From: DATLLJ01 sp965229885 | Lineage (GTDB): Bacteria; Acidobacteriota; Vicinamibacteria; Vicinamibacterales; CAVVIG01 | DNA: 64,000 bases | Assembly: GCA_965229885.1 (NCBI GenBank) | Contig: CBDDJX010000001.1 | Location: 186,001 to 250,000 of the forward strand | Reading direction: 5' to 3' | Part shown: in pieces, positions 55,514-64,000 of the stretch | How positions within the stretch are numbered: position 1 is the first letter of the stretch | Layout of the letters: each line of letters starts with the position of its first letter | The notes under the pieces: generated by a model | Told to the model about the DNA's origin: nothing | The model's database searches: none | The model's input: the letters and a program-made list of their open reading frames with translations, nothing else | Translations under genes and position numbers: made by a program

Positions 55514-57805
55514 CTAGAATTGGAACACCCGGTTGATCTTGACGATGAAGGCTCGATTGCTCAGCGAGGGAAACGAAGGCGCGAGCGTGTCGCGCTGCTC
55601 GTTGAACACCAGGAACAGCTCGCTGCCCGGCCGGTATTCCCAACGGAACCGCACATTGGCCGCCACCGTATTGGTCAACGAGTTGTACTGCAGCAGGGTG
55701 CTAGCGAACATTAACGGCGTCATCGTAAAAGTGACGCGCGTGTTCACGACTTTCGAGGTAAACGAGCCCTGCACCAGATCGACCTTGTTGACCTGAATGC
55801 TCGGCTCGATCGATATCTGCGGGCCAATGTTCGCGCGGGCTCCCGTCGCGCTGACCGTCGTCTTGTGGCCGTTGTAGAAAGTGCCGTGGTCCAGCGTCAA
55901 CGTCCCCGAGACGTTTCGCTGCCGCCCGAAGACGTAAGAAACCCTTCCGCTACCGAAATCGTACTCGCCCACCGGCAACGTCACGCCCGGGGCGATTCGG
56001 AACGGTGTCGGCAGGAACTCGGTGCTTCTCGTGTAACCGGACGTGAATCGGTCGCTGCTGTGGCGCTGCACTTCCAACTGCCCATCCACCGTGCGGGTCT
56101 CGAGCCGTCCCGAGCGGTTCTCGACGTTGTTGAACGAGCCGGTCAACAAGTACCGTCGAACGCGCTTGCTGTTCTTGGTGCGGGGACTGAATCGGCCCGA
56201 CACGAAGTTCTTACGCATGTTCCGGCGGCGCACGAAACCAATCTGCGGATCGAAGAACTCGCCGACGAAAAGATGATCCGCCTGCAGGCCATACCGGTCG
56301 CCGGTGAAGTCGACCTGCGCGCGGTAACTGCTGTCGTCGCCCGTCACCCCGGTCGTCTTCGTGCGCGCCCAATACGTGTTGACGACGAGGTCGGCCCTGA
56401 ATGAAAACGTCCCGTCGAGGCCGTACGCCTGGTTGTTGCCGGCACCGGAGAGCGTGCGGGATCGCTGCGTGAAGATGGCGCCGATGTTGCTCTTGCCCAG
56501 GATGTCGCGCCGGACCCGCATGACCGTGAAGTTCGTCGAGCGGATCCCCGATACCGGCTCGTCCTTGGATTGGACGTTGATGCCCCCGAGCGTGAAGCGC
56601 CCTACCCGGCCCGTGAGCCGGCCGCCACCCCACAGGGGGATCTCGCGACCCTGGGCCAACCCGATTTGCCGACTGTAGAAAATGATCGGCGTATCGGACG
56701 CGCCGACGGCAAACCCGCTGGTCGCCGCACCGCCGAAGCCAAATGTGCCGGCGTTCTCGAGAAAGAACTCGCGCTTTTCTGGAAAGAACAGATTGAAGCG
56801 CGTCAGGTTCACCTGCTGCTCGTCTGCCTCGACTTGCGCGAAATCGGTGTTGTACGTCAGGTCGGCCGTCAGGCTCTGGGTGAGGCCGTATTTCATGTCG
56901 ACACCGACATCGCCGTCCGGGTCGTTCCGAACCGCGGGGTTCACCGTGGTATCGGTGGTCAGGTTCGTGGTCGCATAAGGCTTGATCTCGAGATTATTCA
57001 ACCCGAGCGGCGCCTCGATCCCAACCAGCGTCGCGGCCATCGAGGATCGCATATGCCCCCCCATGCCGACCGAGGCCGGTATCGGCGTCAGAAACGAGAC
57101 CTCGTTCTTCCACTTGTTGATCCGGCGCGCTTGAAACCCCCACACCTGACTGGGAATCGTCTTGTAGCGCAGCGACTTGAACGGCAACGCGGTTTCAACG
57201 GTCCAGCCGCCCTCGAACCGTCCCACCTTGAGTTCCCAAATGGGGTTCCAGTCAAGATTGAATTGCCGCTCGTTGGTAACCTGCCCATCGATGCGGCCGC
57301 CTGCCGCGCTGACCTCGAATATGACGGCGTTGCGCCGGTCGTAGAACGTGTCGAAGGAAAAGGCGAACTGATCGTTCTGGACGATGTTCAGCGAGTCGCG
57401 CCGCATCTCGTTCGCGATCAGCCGTTCGGGATGGCTGTCCGAGAGCCGGGCCGAGACGTAGACGTTGTCAGCATCGAAGAAGATCCAGACCTCCGTCTTT
57501 TCGGTCGCCGGTGCGCCTTCTTTCGGATCGTTCTGAATGAAGTCCGACATCGCCGGCACCTGGTCATACACCGCCTCATCGAGGCGACCGTCGATACGCA
57601 TCGGCGTCGTGAGCCGCACCGCCCGAATGGTGGCGTGGCGGGCCGCGTCGCGATTGATAGTGGCGGGGGCGACTGGCGGGGGCGGACCAGTGAAAGATGC
57701 GGGAAGCGCCGCCGTACCGGCTGGAGGCGCCTGCCCGGCCTCCGCGCCGAGGGCCGGGAGCCCGATGAGTGCTAGAAGACAGAAGAATATCCGCCGAGTG
57801 CTCAT
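55514..57805 (-). CDS. DUF5916 outer-membrane protein with N-terminal CBM9-like domain
   Basis: A 763-residue exported protein (signal peptide FFCLLALIGLPALGAEAGQ). Residues about 60-235 are a carbohydrate-binding family 9-like domain: TPMRIDGRLDEAVYDQVPAM, VWIFFDADNVYVSARLSDSH, WTVETALPFKSLRYK. The C-terminal 500 residues are DUF5916, rich in alternating beta strands (FFPEKREFFLENAGTFGFGG, YRAQVDFTGDRYGLQADHLF, FRWEYRPGSELFLVFNEQRD) and ending with Phe (VFQF), as outer-membrane barrels do. It probably binds or takes up a polysaccharide product; no TonB box is evident. The intact copy beside two relics. Confidence 0.9.
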   Translation of the reverse strand: MSTRRIFFCLLALIGLPALGAEAGQAPPAGTAALPASFTGPPPPVAPATINRDAARHATIRAVRLTTPMRIDGRLDEAVYDQVPAMSDFIQNDPKEGAPATEKTEVWIFFDADNVYVSARLSDSHPERLIANEMRRDSLNIVQNDQFAFSFDTFYDRRNAVIFEVSAAGGRIDGQVTNERQFNLDWNPIWELKVGRFEGGWTVETALPFKSLRYKTIPSQVWGFQARRINKWKNEVSFLTPIPASVGMGGHMRSSMAATLVGIEAPLGLNNLEIKPYATTNLTTDTTVNPAVRNDPDGDVGVDMKYGLTQSLTADLTYNTDFAQVEADEQQVNLTRFNLFFPEKREFFLENAGTFGFGGAATSGFAVGASDTPIIFYSRQIGLAQGREIPLWGGGRLTGRVGRFTLGGINVQSKDEPVSGIRSTNFTVMRVRRDILGKSNIGAIFTQRSRTLSGAGNNQAYGLDGTFSFRADLVVNTYWARTKTTGVTGDDSSYRAQVDFTGDRYGLQADHLFVGEFFDPQIGFVRRRNMRKNFVSGRFSPRTKNSKRVRRYLLTGSFNNVENRSGRLETRTVDGQLEVQRHSSDRFTSGYTRSTEFLPTPFRIAPGVTLPVGEYDFGSGRVSYVFGRQRNVSGTLTLDHGTFYNGHKTTVSATGARANIGPQISIEPSIQVNKVDLVQGSFTSKVVNTRVTFTMTPLMFASTLLQYNSLTNTVAANVRFRWEYRPGSELFLVFNEQRDTLAPSFPSLSNRAFIVKINRVFQF

Positions 57806-58151
57806 GCTTACTTGGCGTTCCCTTCTACCAAGGACCTTGATCGAAATTAAGTAATCAGCTTTGCCGCGGTCTCAGCTTCACGCGCGGCCCCCGTCGTCGT
57901 TCGCGTATCTACAGTGAAGCTGCACCTTCAATTTCAAAGAGAACACTCCGCGCCCATTTACGCCGAGACCAGATATAAGGTGTCAAGGGTGACTATGGCG
58001 GCGACCGTAGTTAGTACGTGAAGTCGCCTGTCCCATTGTACCTGAAGTGTCCGGTCCGTTCGTGGCTAGCACGCCCGGATCCGTCCCGAGTTCTGTGGAA
58101 ATAAGTTTCTTGGCGTAACACTCCCACTGATCGGTTGACCACTCTACGTCC
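57806..58151. other. Interval upstream of the DUF5916 gene
   Basis: About 345 bases with no convincing gene. The stretch at 58025-58065 (CCTGTCCCATTGTACCTGAAG and following) looks like the outer part of an insertion sequence but no element could be bounded. Confidence 0.3.
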
Positions 58152-58612
58152 TCATGCAACTTTCTGCCAGCTCTTCTCGAGGAACGATGGCAGGTGCTTC
58201 GCACCATCGATCCGTCGCAAGGCAATCTGTCCGAAGGCCACGAGCCCGTACAGCACCGTCAACGCCGCCGCTTCGGTGCCGAACGACGCTTGCGTCTTCC
58301 TCCGTCGATGAAACTCACGATTGAGATTCTCGAGCATGTTCGTCGTGCGGATCGACTTCCACGTCGCCTTCGGGAACTCATAGAACGTCAGCAGCTCCAG
58401 GCCCGCCTCCTCGAGCGACTTCGCGACCGCCGCACAGAGCGTGGACCACTTCTTCAGAAACGCGTCGTAGGCGGCGCGCGCCGCGAGGGCATCGCCGGCA
58501 TGAATGATCCGGTCGTAGTCGCGCTTCCTCTCCTCCGGGCGCGCATGCACCGGGCCGTGCTCCTAGAGGTTTTCGAGCTTGTGCGTCGTGCAGCGCTGCA
58601 CGCGCTCCCACG
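58152..58612 (-). pseudogene. IS256 family (mutator) transposase relic, C-terminal part
   Basis: The 132 codons before the stop at 58152 have the IS256 C-terminus: YDAFLKKWSTLCAAVAKSLE, LLTFYEFPKATWKSIRTTNM LENLNREFHRRRKTQASF. Upstream the same frame reads VQRCTTHKLENL, then TAG, then EHGPVHARPEERKRDY, where the family has a leucine, so a nonsense codon lies inside. The N-terminal two-thirds with two catalytic aspartates is missing. It joins a flavoprotein relic at about 58610. Confidence 0.75.
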
Positions 58613-59010
58613 CCTATGCTCGCATCACGCAGGACGAACTGGACGTTACCGAGCGGCTGGTCGGGGCCCTCTACGCGAACATGGGCGACGCCGCGCTGTT
58701 CAGGCGTCTCAGCCTGCTCTATTTCGCCGCGGCGAGCTACAGCGAGGCCGCGCGAAGGCTCGGCCGCCCGGAGCTGGCGCCGGGCTTCCTGCTCCATGCC
58801 CACCCTCGCTTCGGTGGCAAGCTTCGCGAGTGCGCGGCACTCGCGGCCGGTCGTCATCGAGGCCCCGAACGCGTTGCGCTGTCAGCTCGCATCGACCGCG
58901 CGATCGAACCGTTCGACATCGCAGGCTTGCTGGATGGGACGCGACGGTGGATGACATCTATCGACTGCTTGAACGGTGCGGATTCGATCCCCACCATGTG
59001 TCGAGCAACA
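58607..59010 (+). pseudogene. Relic of the C-terminal part of a flavin-dependent oxidoreductase
   Basis: The plus strand encodes AYARITQDELDVTERLVGAL, YANMGDAALFRRLSLLYFAA ASYSEAARRLGRPELAPGFL, and ARIDRAIEPFDIAGLLD, then by frameshift DATVDDIYRLLERCGFDPHH V. The pattern is that of the helical C-terminal region of FAD-dependent oxidoreductases; the FAD fold itself is absent. The family call is from memory and moderate. The relic begins where the IS256 relic ends and its 3' end overlaps the convergent RnfD-like gene by about 50 bases. Confidence 0.5.
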
Positions 59011-59782
59011 GCGCTGCCGGTCCAACAAGGAACAGCGCATAGAAGGGAGCGTAGACGAGCTCCGCAAGCCGCAGCACCGTTTCGACAAGCGCCACAAGGA
59101 AGACGACGACACACTGTCCCGACTTCGAGCGGACCGTCGTCTTCGGATCGGTCACCATGAAGAAAATGAACAGCTGATACATGGGCCCTGTAATCGGCGC
59201 CACACTGGCGAGCCAGGGGCTCCCGGTAATGGCGCTTCGAATCAGCGAGAACAGCAGAAACGATGCGACGTACGTCGCGCTGATCTGCAGGCGCCCGACC
59301 TGCCAAACGATCACCGTCCCCAGTAACCAGATGACGACCATCGGCCATAGCGTATTGCCCCACTGAATGCTGAGAAGAGACACGGACACTGGCGCGAGAA
59401 GGAGGAGTGCGCTGACGCCGAAGTTCGACGGGTTCCAGAAGTGACGCCCCTTCACCCGCAGGACGTACTTGGAGGCAATGGAGATGAAACTGCCGAGGAC
59501 ATACGGCCAGGCAAATGGCGATCGGAGCAGGATGCCGACGCTGATACCCGTGATGTACGCGCTCGCCGGGTGAGGCCATCGGCCGAGGGTGATGCGCCCG
59601 ATGGCCAGCTCCGTGGCGATCGCCGTGCCGATGGCCAGAGCTATTCGGTCGTAGCTCTCAAGAATACCGAACGACAGGTGAGCGGAAACGAGGATGCACG
59701 TGATGAGAACAGGCGCGAGAAACCGGTTATCGATCGTGACGACCGGCCGTCGTCCGGACGCCACTTCCCCGGTGGACCCCAA
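58958..59782 (-). CDS. RnfD/NqrB-like integral membrane protein
   Basis: A 274-residue protein with about eight or nine helices. Family features are the motif NPSNFGVSALLLLAP (like the NPA/NP-F region of RnfD), VSLLSIQWGNTLWPMVVIWL, and QLFIFFMVTDPKTTVRSKSG, which corresponds to the conserved FFMATDPVTS loop of RnfD/NqrB. The usual S-G-A-T flavin-attachment motif is not visible. RnfD and NqrB are subunits of ion-pumping redox complexes, but no other rnf gene is present here. The start is TTG 59782, with GGAGAG about eight bases upstream, 17 bases after a FG-GAP/ASPIC gene, so it belongs to that operon. Role unknown. Confidence 0.8.
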   Translation of the reverse strand: MGSTGEVASGRRPVVTIDNRFLAPVLITCILVSAHLSFGILESYDRIALAIGTAIATELAIGRITLGRWPHPASAYITGISVGILLRSPFAWPYVLGSFISIASKYVLRVKGRHFWNPSNFGVSALLLLAPVSVSLLSIQWGNTLWPMVVIWLLGTVIVWQVGRLQISATYVASFLLFSLIRSAITGSPWLASVAPITGPMYQLFIFFMVTDPKTTVRSKSGQCVVVFLVALVETVLRLAELVYAPFYALFLVGPAALLLDTWWGSNPHRSSSR

Positions 59783-59799
59783 TGCCGCGCTCTCCGGGC

Positions 59800-61596
59800 T
59801 CAGCGGGGCTCCGCGATCCGATGAAGCAAATCGACCTGCGGCCCTTCAATGGTCTGATGCCGCCCAGACGGCCATTGGATGACCACTCGATCGACCTGAC
59901 TTTGAGCACCGAGACCGTAATGTAGCCGTCGCTGATTCTGGGCGCTGAAGCCGCTGCCCCCGCTGACCTCTTGAACCTGGACGTGATTATTCCAGAAGAG
60001 CGTCACGCGTGCACCGATCGCGCTCCGGTTGCTCGCGCTGCCGTCGAGCTCGAAGTCGATCCAGTGTCGGCCCGGTTGCACCGTGTTCTTATAGACGAGG
60101 AGCGGTCCCCGCTGGTTCGCGACGATCACGTCGAGCACACCGTGATTGCTGAGATCAGCCAGCGCGACGGCCCGGCCATCGTAGACGTCGGTCGCGCCGA
60201 CGGCCTGCGCGATGTCCGTGAACCGACCGAATCCATCGTTGATCCACACGCGCTTGCGTTGATATCCCGAAAGGCTACGGCCTTTCATCGGCGGCCAATT
60301 CAGCGCGTCGGAAATGATGGCGCTGTGGCCGACGGCGATCTGCGCGAAGTCGTACCAGTAACTGGTTCGCTCACCAGCGGACACGTGGCCATTCACTAGA
60401 TAGAGGTCAAGCGTCCCGTCGTTGTTGAGGTCGCCGAACTGCGCGCCCCAACTCCATCCGCCCAGGTCCACGCCAAGGCTCGACGCGAGGTCGTCGTACT
60501 CGAGCGTCCCTGCGGCCTGCTTCTTCGGCACCCAGAGATCGTTCCCCTGCACCAACACACCCGGTTCCGAGATGTTGGTCTTGTAGATGGACAGCCGGCC
60601 GTCGTTGAACACATCACCGAAGGAAGCATTCATCCCGCTTTTCGGAGACATGCCGACACCGGTCGCGCGCCCGATCTCTTCGAATCGCTTGCCGCTTCGA
60701 TTCGCGTAGAGCTGGGAGATCCCGTAATCGTTGGCGAGAAACAGATCCGGGTGGCCGGCGCCAGTCAGATCGGCAGCGGCCACTGCGAGCGTCCACCGGC
60801 GAGAGTCGATGCCGAGCGAGGCGGACACCTCGTCGAACGTGCCGTCCCCCCGGTTGCGCAAGAGGTACTTCCGGCCGCCATTCTCGGCGTACTCGAAGCT
60901 CTCAGGCATGATGCGCGTCGTGTCGAGGTTCCACAAATCGAGGCTCTCGGGCCAATAGCCCGCAAGAAACAAATCAAGCCATCCGTCCCCGTCATAGTCG
61001 AGCCAGACGGCGCTGTTCGCGTTGACCCATCGCGGCAATCCGGCCCCTTCGCCGACCGGGACGAACCGATGCCCCTGCTCGTTGTGGAACAGCTCCGGAC
61101 GTCCGTACTTGTAAACAAACAGATCCTCGTACCCGTCGTTGTCGTAATCACCCCAGATAGCGCCCATGGAGACGCCGGTGCCAACCCGGTTTACGTCGGC
61201 CACACTCATCTCGACCGCCACATCCTTGAAGGTCCCATCACCCTGGTTGCGGTAGAGATGATTCTGACCTCCTGCGGCGCTATTCGTGACGTAGAAGTCC
61301 TGCCAGCCGTCCCGGTCGAAGTCCGCCACGGCCACCGCCGCGCCCACCGAGGCGACCTGCGGCATGATGTGCTCCAACCGTTTGTCGAACGTCGGCGCCT
61401 GATGGACGACATCAACGCCGATGCGACGGCTCACTTCATCCAGGCGAAAGCCATAGCGCGCCAAGGCCTCCGAGGGGCGGATGTCGTCGGCACGCCTAAC
61501 CGCAGACCCGTTCAACACAACCACGGCGATCAACGCGGCCGCGAACAGTACGGTCCACAGCCACTGAAGCATGCGCTGCCGGACGTTCTCGTTCAT
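59800..61596 (-). CDS. CRTAC1 family protein (FG-GAP repeats plus ASPIC/UnbV)
   Basis: A 598-residue exported or anchored protein (helix near residues 10-28, LQWLWTVLFAAALIAVVVLN). At least six FG-GAP/VCBS repeats with calcium-binding D-x-D-x-D-G loops are seen: VAVADFDRDGWQDFYVTNSA, WGDYDNDGYEDLFVYKYG, WLDYDGDGWLDLFLAGYW, FGDLNNDGTLDLYLVNGH. The C-terminal ASPIC/UnbV domain has SNRSAIGARVTLFWNN, VQEVSGGSGFSAQNQRRLHY GLG and VDRVVIQWPSGRHQTI. Such proteins form extracellular beta-propellers for binding or adhesion. The ATG overlaps the upstream stop (61593-61596). Confidence 0.9.
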   Translation of the reverse strand: MNENVRQRMLQWLWTVLFAAALIAVVVLNGSAVRRADDIRPSEALARYGFRLDEVSRRIGVDVVHQAPTFDKRLEHIMPQVASVGAAVAVADFDRDGWQDFYVTNSAAGGQNHLYRNQGDGTFKDVAVEMSVADVNRVGTGVSMGAIWGDYDNDGYEDLFVYKYGRPELFHNEQGHRFVPVGEGAGLPRWVNANSAVWLDYDGDGWLDLFLAGYWPESLDLWNLDTTRIMPESFEYAENGGRKYLLRNRGDGTFDEVSASLGIDSRRWTLAVAAADLTGAGHPDLFLANDYGISQLYANRSGKRFEEIGRATGVGMSPKSGMNASFGDVFNDGRLSIYKTNISEPGVLVQGNDLWVPKKQAAGTLEYDDLASSLGVDLGGWSWGAQFGDLNNDGTLDLYLVNGHVSAGERTSYWYDFAQIAVGHSAIISDALNWPPMKGRSLSGYQRKRVWINDGFGRFTDIAQAVGATDVYDGRAVALADLSNHGVLDVIVANQRGPLLVYKNTVQPGRHWIDFELDGSASNRSAIGARVTLFWNNHVQVQEVSGGSGFSAQNQRRLHYGLGAQSQVDRVVIQWPSGRHQTIEGPQVDLLHRIAEPR

Positions 61597-64000
61597 TTCA
61601 ATCCAGCGAGAAATCCACGCGGGGTCACGAAGCGCGTGTGGTACGTCTCCCAGTCCTGCGGGCGACGACGATACACGGGATCCTCTTCGAGCTCGAGCGT
61701 CTGGGATGACGTCGTGTAGTCCCGTTGACCGTGCGATGGCAACGGCAACACCGTTTTTGAAAAGGCCGTGTTGTAGTCACCGTCCTTGACCCAGCCGTCG
61801 CCAATGAGCACGAAATCGCGCGTCCAGCCTGGCGGTGGGCCTGGGGGCACCAGAAACGTCATTCGCAACTCGTCCCCGGCGTTCATGATGACGTAGCGGT
61901 CGTCGACCTTGCGCAGGAGCTCGCGCACGTCCCCGAAACGTGTGTGGTAGCCGACGAGATCGCGCCAGCGCGAAGTGACGTTCGCTATCTCGTCATAGTG
62001 GGGCGTTTCTGGAACATCGCGACGGTCAAAACTCGTTTGCGAAAACCCGCGGTACCTGAGATCTGCGCGATCCGTGCCGATTCGTGTCGTCCGGATCGGC
62101 GCATTCGCCACATCGTCTCCAATCGCGAGCCAGTCCCAGTAGATCTCAAGATTCGTCCGGAGACGCAGCCGGCTCGCATGCGCGAGGCCTGCTCGGACGA
62201 CGCTGGTAAGGTCGACTAAGATCGTCTTGTTTTTCCCGGCTGGAAAACCAAGATCCGGGGAGACGACGACCCATCGGCCCCCTTCGTCCAAGGCTTCGAG
62301 CGAGAGGCCACGGGGTTGAACCTGCCGGCCTTGCCCTATGGCCATGTTGATGCTGCTGTCGGTCGGATAGATCCAACCGTTGGCGACCAGCCACAAGTGC
62401 GTGTCGGACGAAATCTCCCGCCCCAGTTCCACCTCGACGAAGTGATCCTGAGCGACGCCCTGATACGCCCCGCGCTCGAAGGTTGCGAGATAGCGGCCGT
62501 CCTGACGTGCAACCAACGCCGTCACGTCGCGACCAGCTTCGTCCCACGCCTGCGCCACGGGGCGCGGAGGCGTGAGCGCGTGGACCGCGAGCGGCGGTGA
62601 CCGCCTCGCGAAACGCTCGTCGACGAATACCTCGAGATTCTGGGGATGGTCAACCGCCATCAACGACACGTGATCCACGAAGTGTGTTTCCCAGAGCTCC
62701 GCGGTGATTCGCACGTCGTACGACCCGTTTCGCGGCGCCAGCTGATCGGCGCGAATCCTCACCCAGTCTTCGGTCTGCGACACACCCGCGGTGTCATGCG
62801 CATTGATGCGAAGCCCGAGCGGCGACCGCCACAGGAAGTCGGTCACGAAGCGCATACCAGCCCCGTCGTACGTGAACACCCAGGGGCAGGAGCCCTTCAA
62901 CCGTTGCTCTGCCACAATCACCTGATCCACGCCGGTGTCGAAATCGGCTTGCACGACGCCGTTCGGCCACACGATGCGCGCAACGTCGATTCCAGCGTGC
63001 ATCCCAAGGCCGAAATGCACGGAGGCTCCAGTGATTGGCTGTTTCTGGGTGAGCAGACCAGCTCGGATCTCAATCTCGCCCCCCACGCCGAATGAGTTGA
63101 TGCGTTGATCTCCGGCGGTGGCCTGCGCGCGCGGCCGGAACACTTGCCAGTGATAGCCTTTCGTGCCGTGCCCGATCGAACGGACCACTTGCCCGTTCGA
63201 CAGCCCGACTAGGTCGAGCTGACCATCGTTGTTGAGATCGACGACGCTGAAGATCTCCATCTCGAGCGGCGCCTCCAAGCGCTGGAAGGCGTCTTGTCCT
63301 CCCGAAAGCCAGAGTCGCGAGCGGCCGACGCTCGAGACCGCGAGATCGGGTGCTGCGTTGTTGTCGAGATCGTCGAGAAACAGACGTGATGATCCAGGCG
63401 CCATTTGGTCGGGCCGATCGGACCAGACTGCCAGCTGCTGCAGCTCCCAGCCGTCAGGGCCCCTCGAGGCTCGACTGATCGTCCCGCTCGCGTCCAGGGT
63501 TGCCACGTCGAGCACGCCATCGCCGTTGATGTCTCCCAACGCAAGGGCGACGAGGTGATTCAGGCCGGCCGGCCCGCTCATTGCCTCGAATTGAGAGCCC
63601 TGTCGATTCTCGAACAGATGGAGATTGCCTTGCGCGTCGAGCAGCGCGGCATCCGGATCGCCGTCTCCGTCCAAATCGCCCCACGCGAATGCCCGGAGGT
63701 CCACGATGTCTACGAAAAGCCGCAAGACCCGCCAGCCGCCGTCACCGTTGTTTCTCAAGACCAGCGGCGCAGCGTCGTTCACGCCGACGACGAGATCGAG
63801 GTCGCCATCCATGTCCAGATCGGCGGCCCACGCGCCGAAACAGTCGATGTTCATCGCCTCGCCGTTTAACGCCTCCGGTGTCAAGTCACGGAAGGTTCCA
63901 TCGCCTGCGTGGGCCAGAAGTCTGAGGCCGCCGCGACCCGCCAGCACAAGACCCATTGTGAAATCACGTTTCCAATCGATCGCGAGGACGCCATGTGCTG
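61593..64000 (-). CDS. Large FG-GAP/ASPIC protein, 5' end outside window
   Basis: The frame is open to the window edge. An ATG at 63956 is in frame, but residues before it (GVLAIDWKRDFT) continue a repeat, so the true start lies outside. FG-GAP repeats fill the first 300 residues (WAADLDMDGDLDLVVGVN, WGDLDGDGDPDAALLDAQGN, LGDINGDGVLDVATLDAS). An ASPIC/UnbV-type segment follows (VGGEIEIRAGLLTQKQP, GIDVARIVWPNGVVQADF). The last 450 residues begin with a short Cys-containing piece (LKGSCPWVFTYDGAGMRFVT DFLWRSPLGL) and contain no domain I know. First visible gene of an operon with the 598-residue CRTAC1 protein (four-base overlap) and the RnfD-like protein. Confidence 0.85.
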   Translation of the reverse strand, partial: AHGVLAIDWKRDFTMGLVLAGRGGLRLLAHAGDGTFRDLTPEALNGEAMNIDCFGAWAADLDMDGDLDLVVGVNDAAPLVLRNNGDGGWRVLRLFVDIVDLRAFAWGDLDGDGDPDAALLDAQGNLHLFENRQGSQFEAMSGPAGLNHLVALALGDINGDGVLDVATLDASGTISRASRGPDGWELQQLAVWSDRPDQMAPGSSRLFLDDLDNNAAPDLAVSSVGRSRLWLSGGQDAFQRLEAPLEMEIFSVVDLNNDGQLDLVGLSNGQVVRSIGHGTKGYHWQVFRPRAQATAGDQRINSFGVGGEIEIRAGLLTQKQPITGASVHFGLGMHAGIDVARIVWPNGVVQADFDTGVDQVIVAEQRLKGSCPWVFTYDGAGMRFVTDFLWRSPLGLRINAHDTAGVSQTEDWVRIRADQLAPRNGSYDVRITAELWETHFVDHVSLMAVDHPQNLEVFVDERFARRSPPLAVHALTPPRPVAQAWDEAGRDVTALVARQDGRYLATFERGAYQGVAQDHFVEVELGREISSDTHLWLVANGWIYPTDSSINMAIGQGRQVQPRGLSLEALDEGGRWVVVSPDLGFPAGKNKTILVDLTSVVRAGLAHASRLRLRTNLEIYWDWLAIGDDVANAPIRTTRIGTDRADLRYRGFSQTSFDRRDVPETPHYDEIANVTSRWRDLVGYHTRFGDVRELLRKVDDRYVIMNAGDELRMTFLVPPGPPPGWTRDFVLIGDGWVKDGDYNTAFSKTVLPLPSHGQRDYTTSSQTLELEEDPVYRRRPQDWETYHTRFVTPRGFLAGLK

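Overview
The window is a high-GC bacterial chromosome segment. Gene content suggests an Acidobacteriota-type Gram-negative soil or metagenomic bacterium, possibly class Vicinamibacteria: an Mla lipid-transport operon, DUF5916 outer-membrane proteins, FG-GAP/ASPIC (CRTAC1) proteins, a PQQ dehydrogenase, DUF1223, DUF3014 and a complete GlgE pathway. This placement is inference; there is no rRNA or other marker gene, and no tRNA was found.

Left part (1-25.4 kb): a partial PQQ-dependent dehydrogenase running off the left edge; an IS630-type element with inverted ends and a broken transposase; a hydrolase relic; a small anchored coiled-coil protein and a lipoprotein gene interrupted by TGA; a trehalose-6-phosphate synthase-like GT20 gene divergent from a NarX/NarL-type two-component pair; hflK-hflC; a fused trehalose-6-phosphate synthase/phosphatase; DUF3014 and M23 peptidase genes; a three-gene redox operon (FAD dehydrogenase, Fe-S protein, geranylgeranyl-reductase-like flavoprotein) bracketed by inverted IS6-type ends; DUF1223; and an MscS channel.

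Middle part (26-49 kb) is an alpha-glucan/trehalose and osmotic-stress region: a GH15 glucoamylase/trehalase-like enzyme, the C-terminal half of treY abutting an inverted M50/CBS protease relic, YihY/BrkB, the mlaE-mlaF-mlaD set with a BON lipoprotein, then glgB-glgE-malQ-glgX-treS/mak, a GT-A glycosyltransferase and an MscS-like membrane protein. Together TreS-Mak makes maltose-1-phosphate from trehalose, GlgE polymerises it, GlgB branches the glucan, and GlgX and MalQ remodel it. OtsA/OtsBA supply trehalose separately.

Right part (48.7-64 kb) holds secreted and envelope proteins: DinB, an epoxide hydrolase, an SGNH esterase interrupted by TAG, a SRPBCC protein, and a peroxiredoxin whose peroxidatic cysteine position is an in-frame TGA followed by a SECIS-like hairpin (a likely selenoprotein). 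It also has a DUF5916 gene beside a decayed paralogue, IS256 and flavoprotein relics, and a tightly packed operon of two FG-GAP/ASPIC proteins with an RnfD-like membrane protein. Relics of genes and insertion sequences are frequent, so the segment has been rearranged many times.
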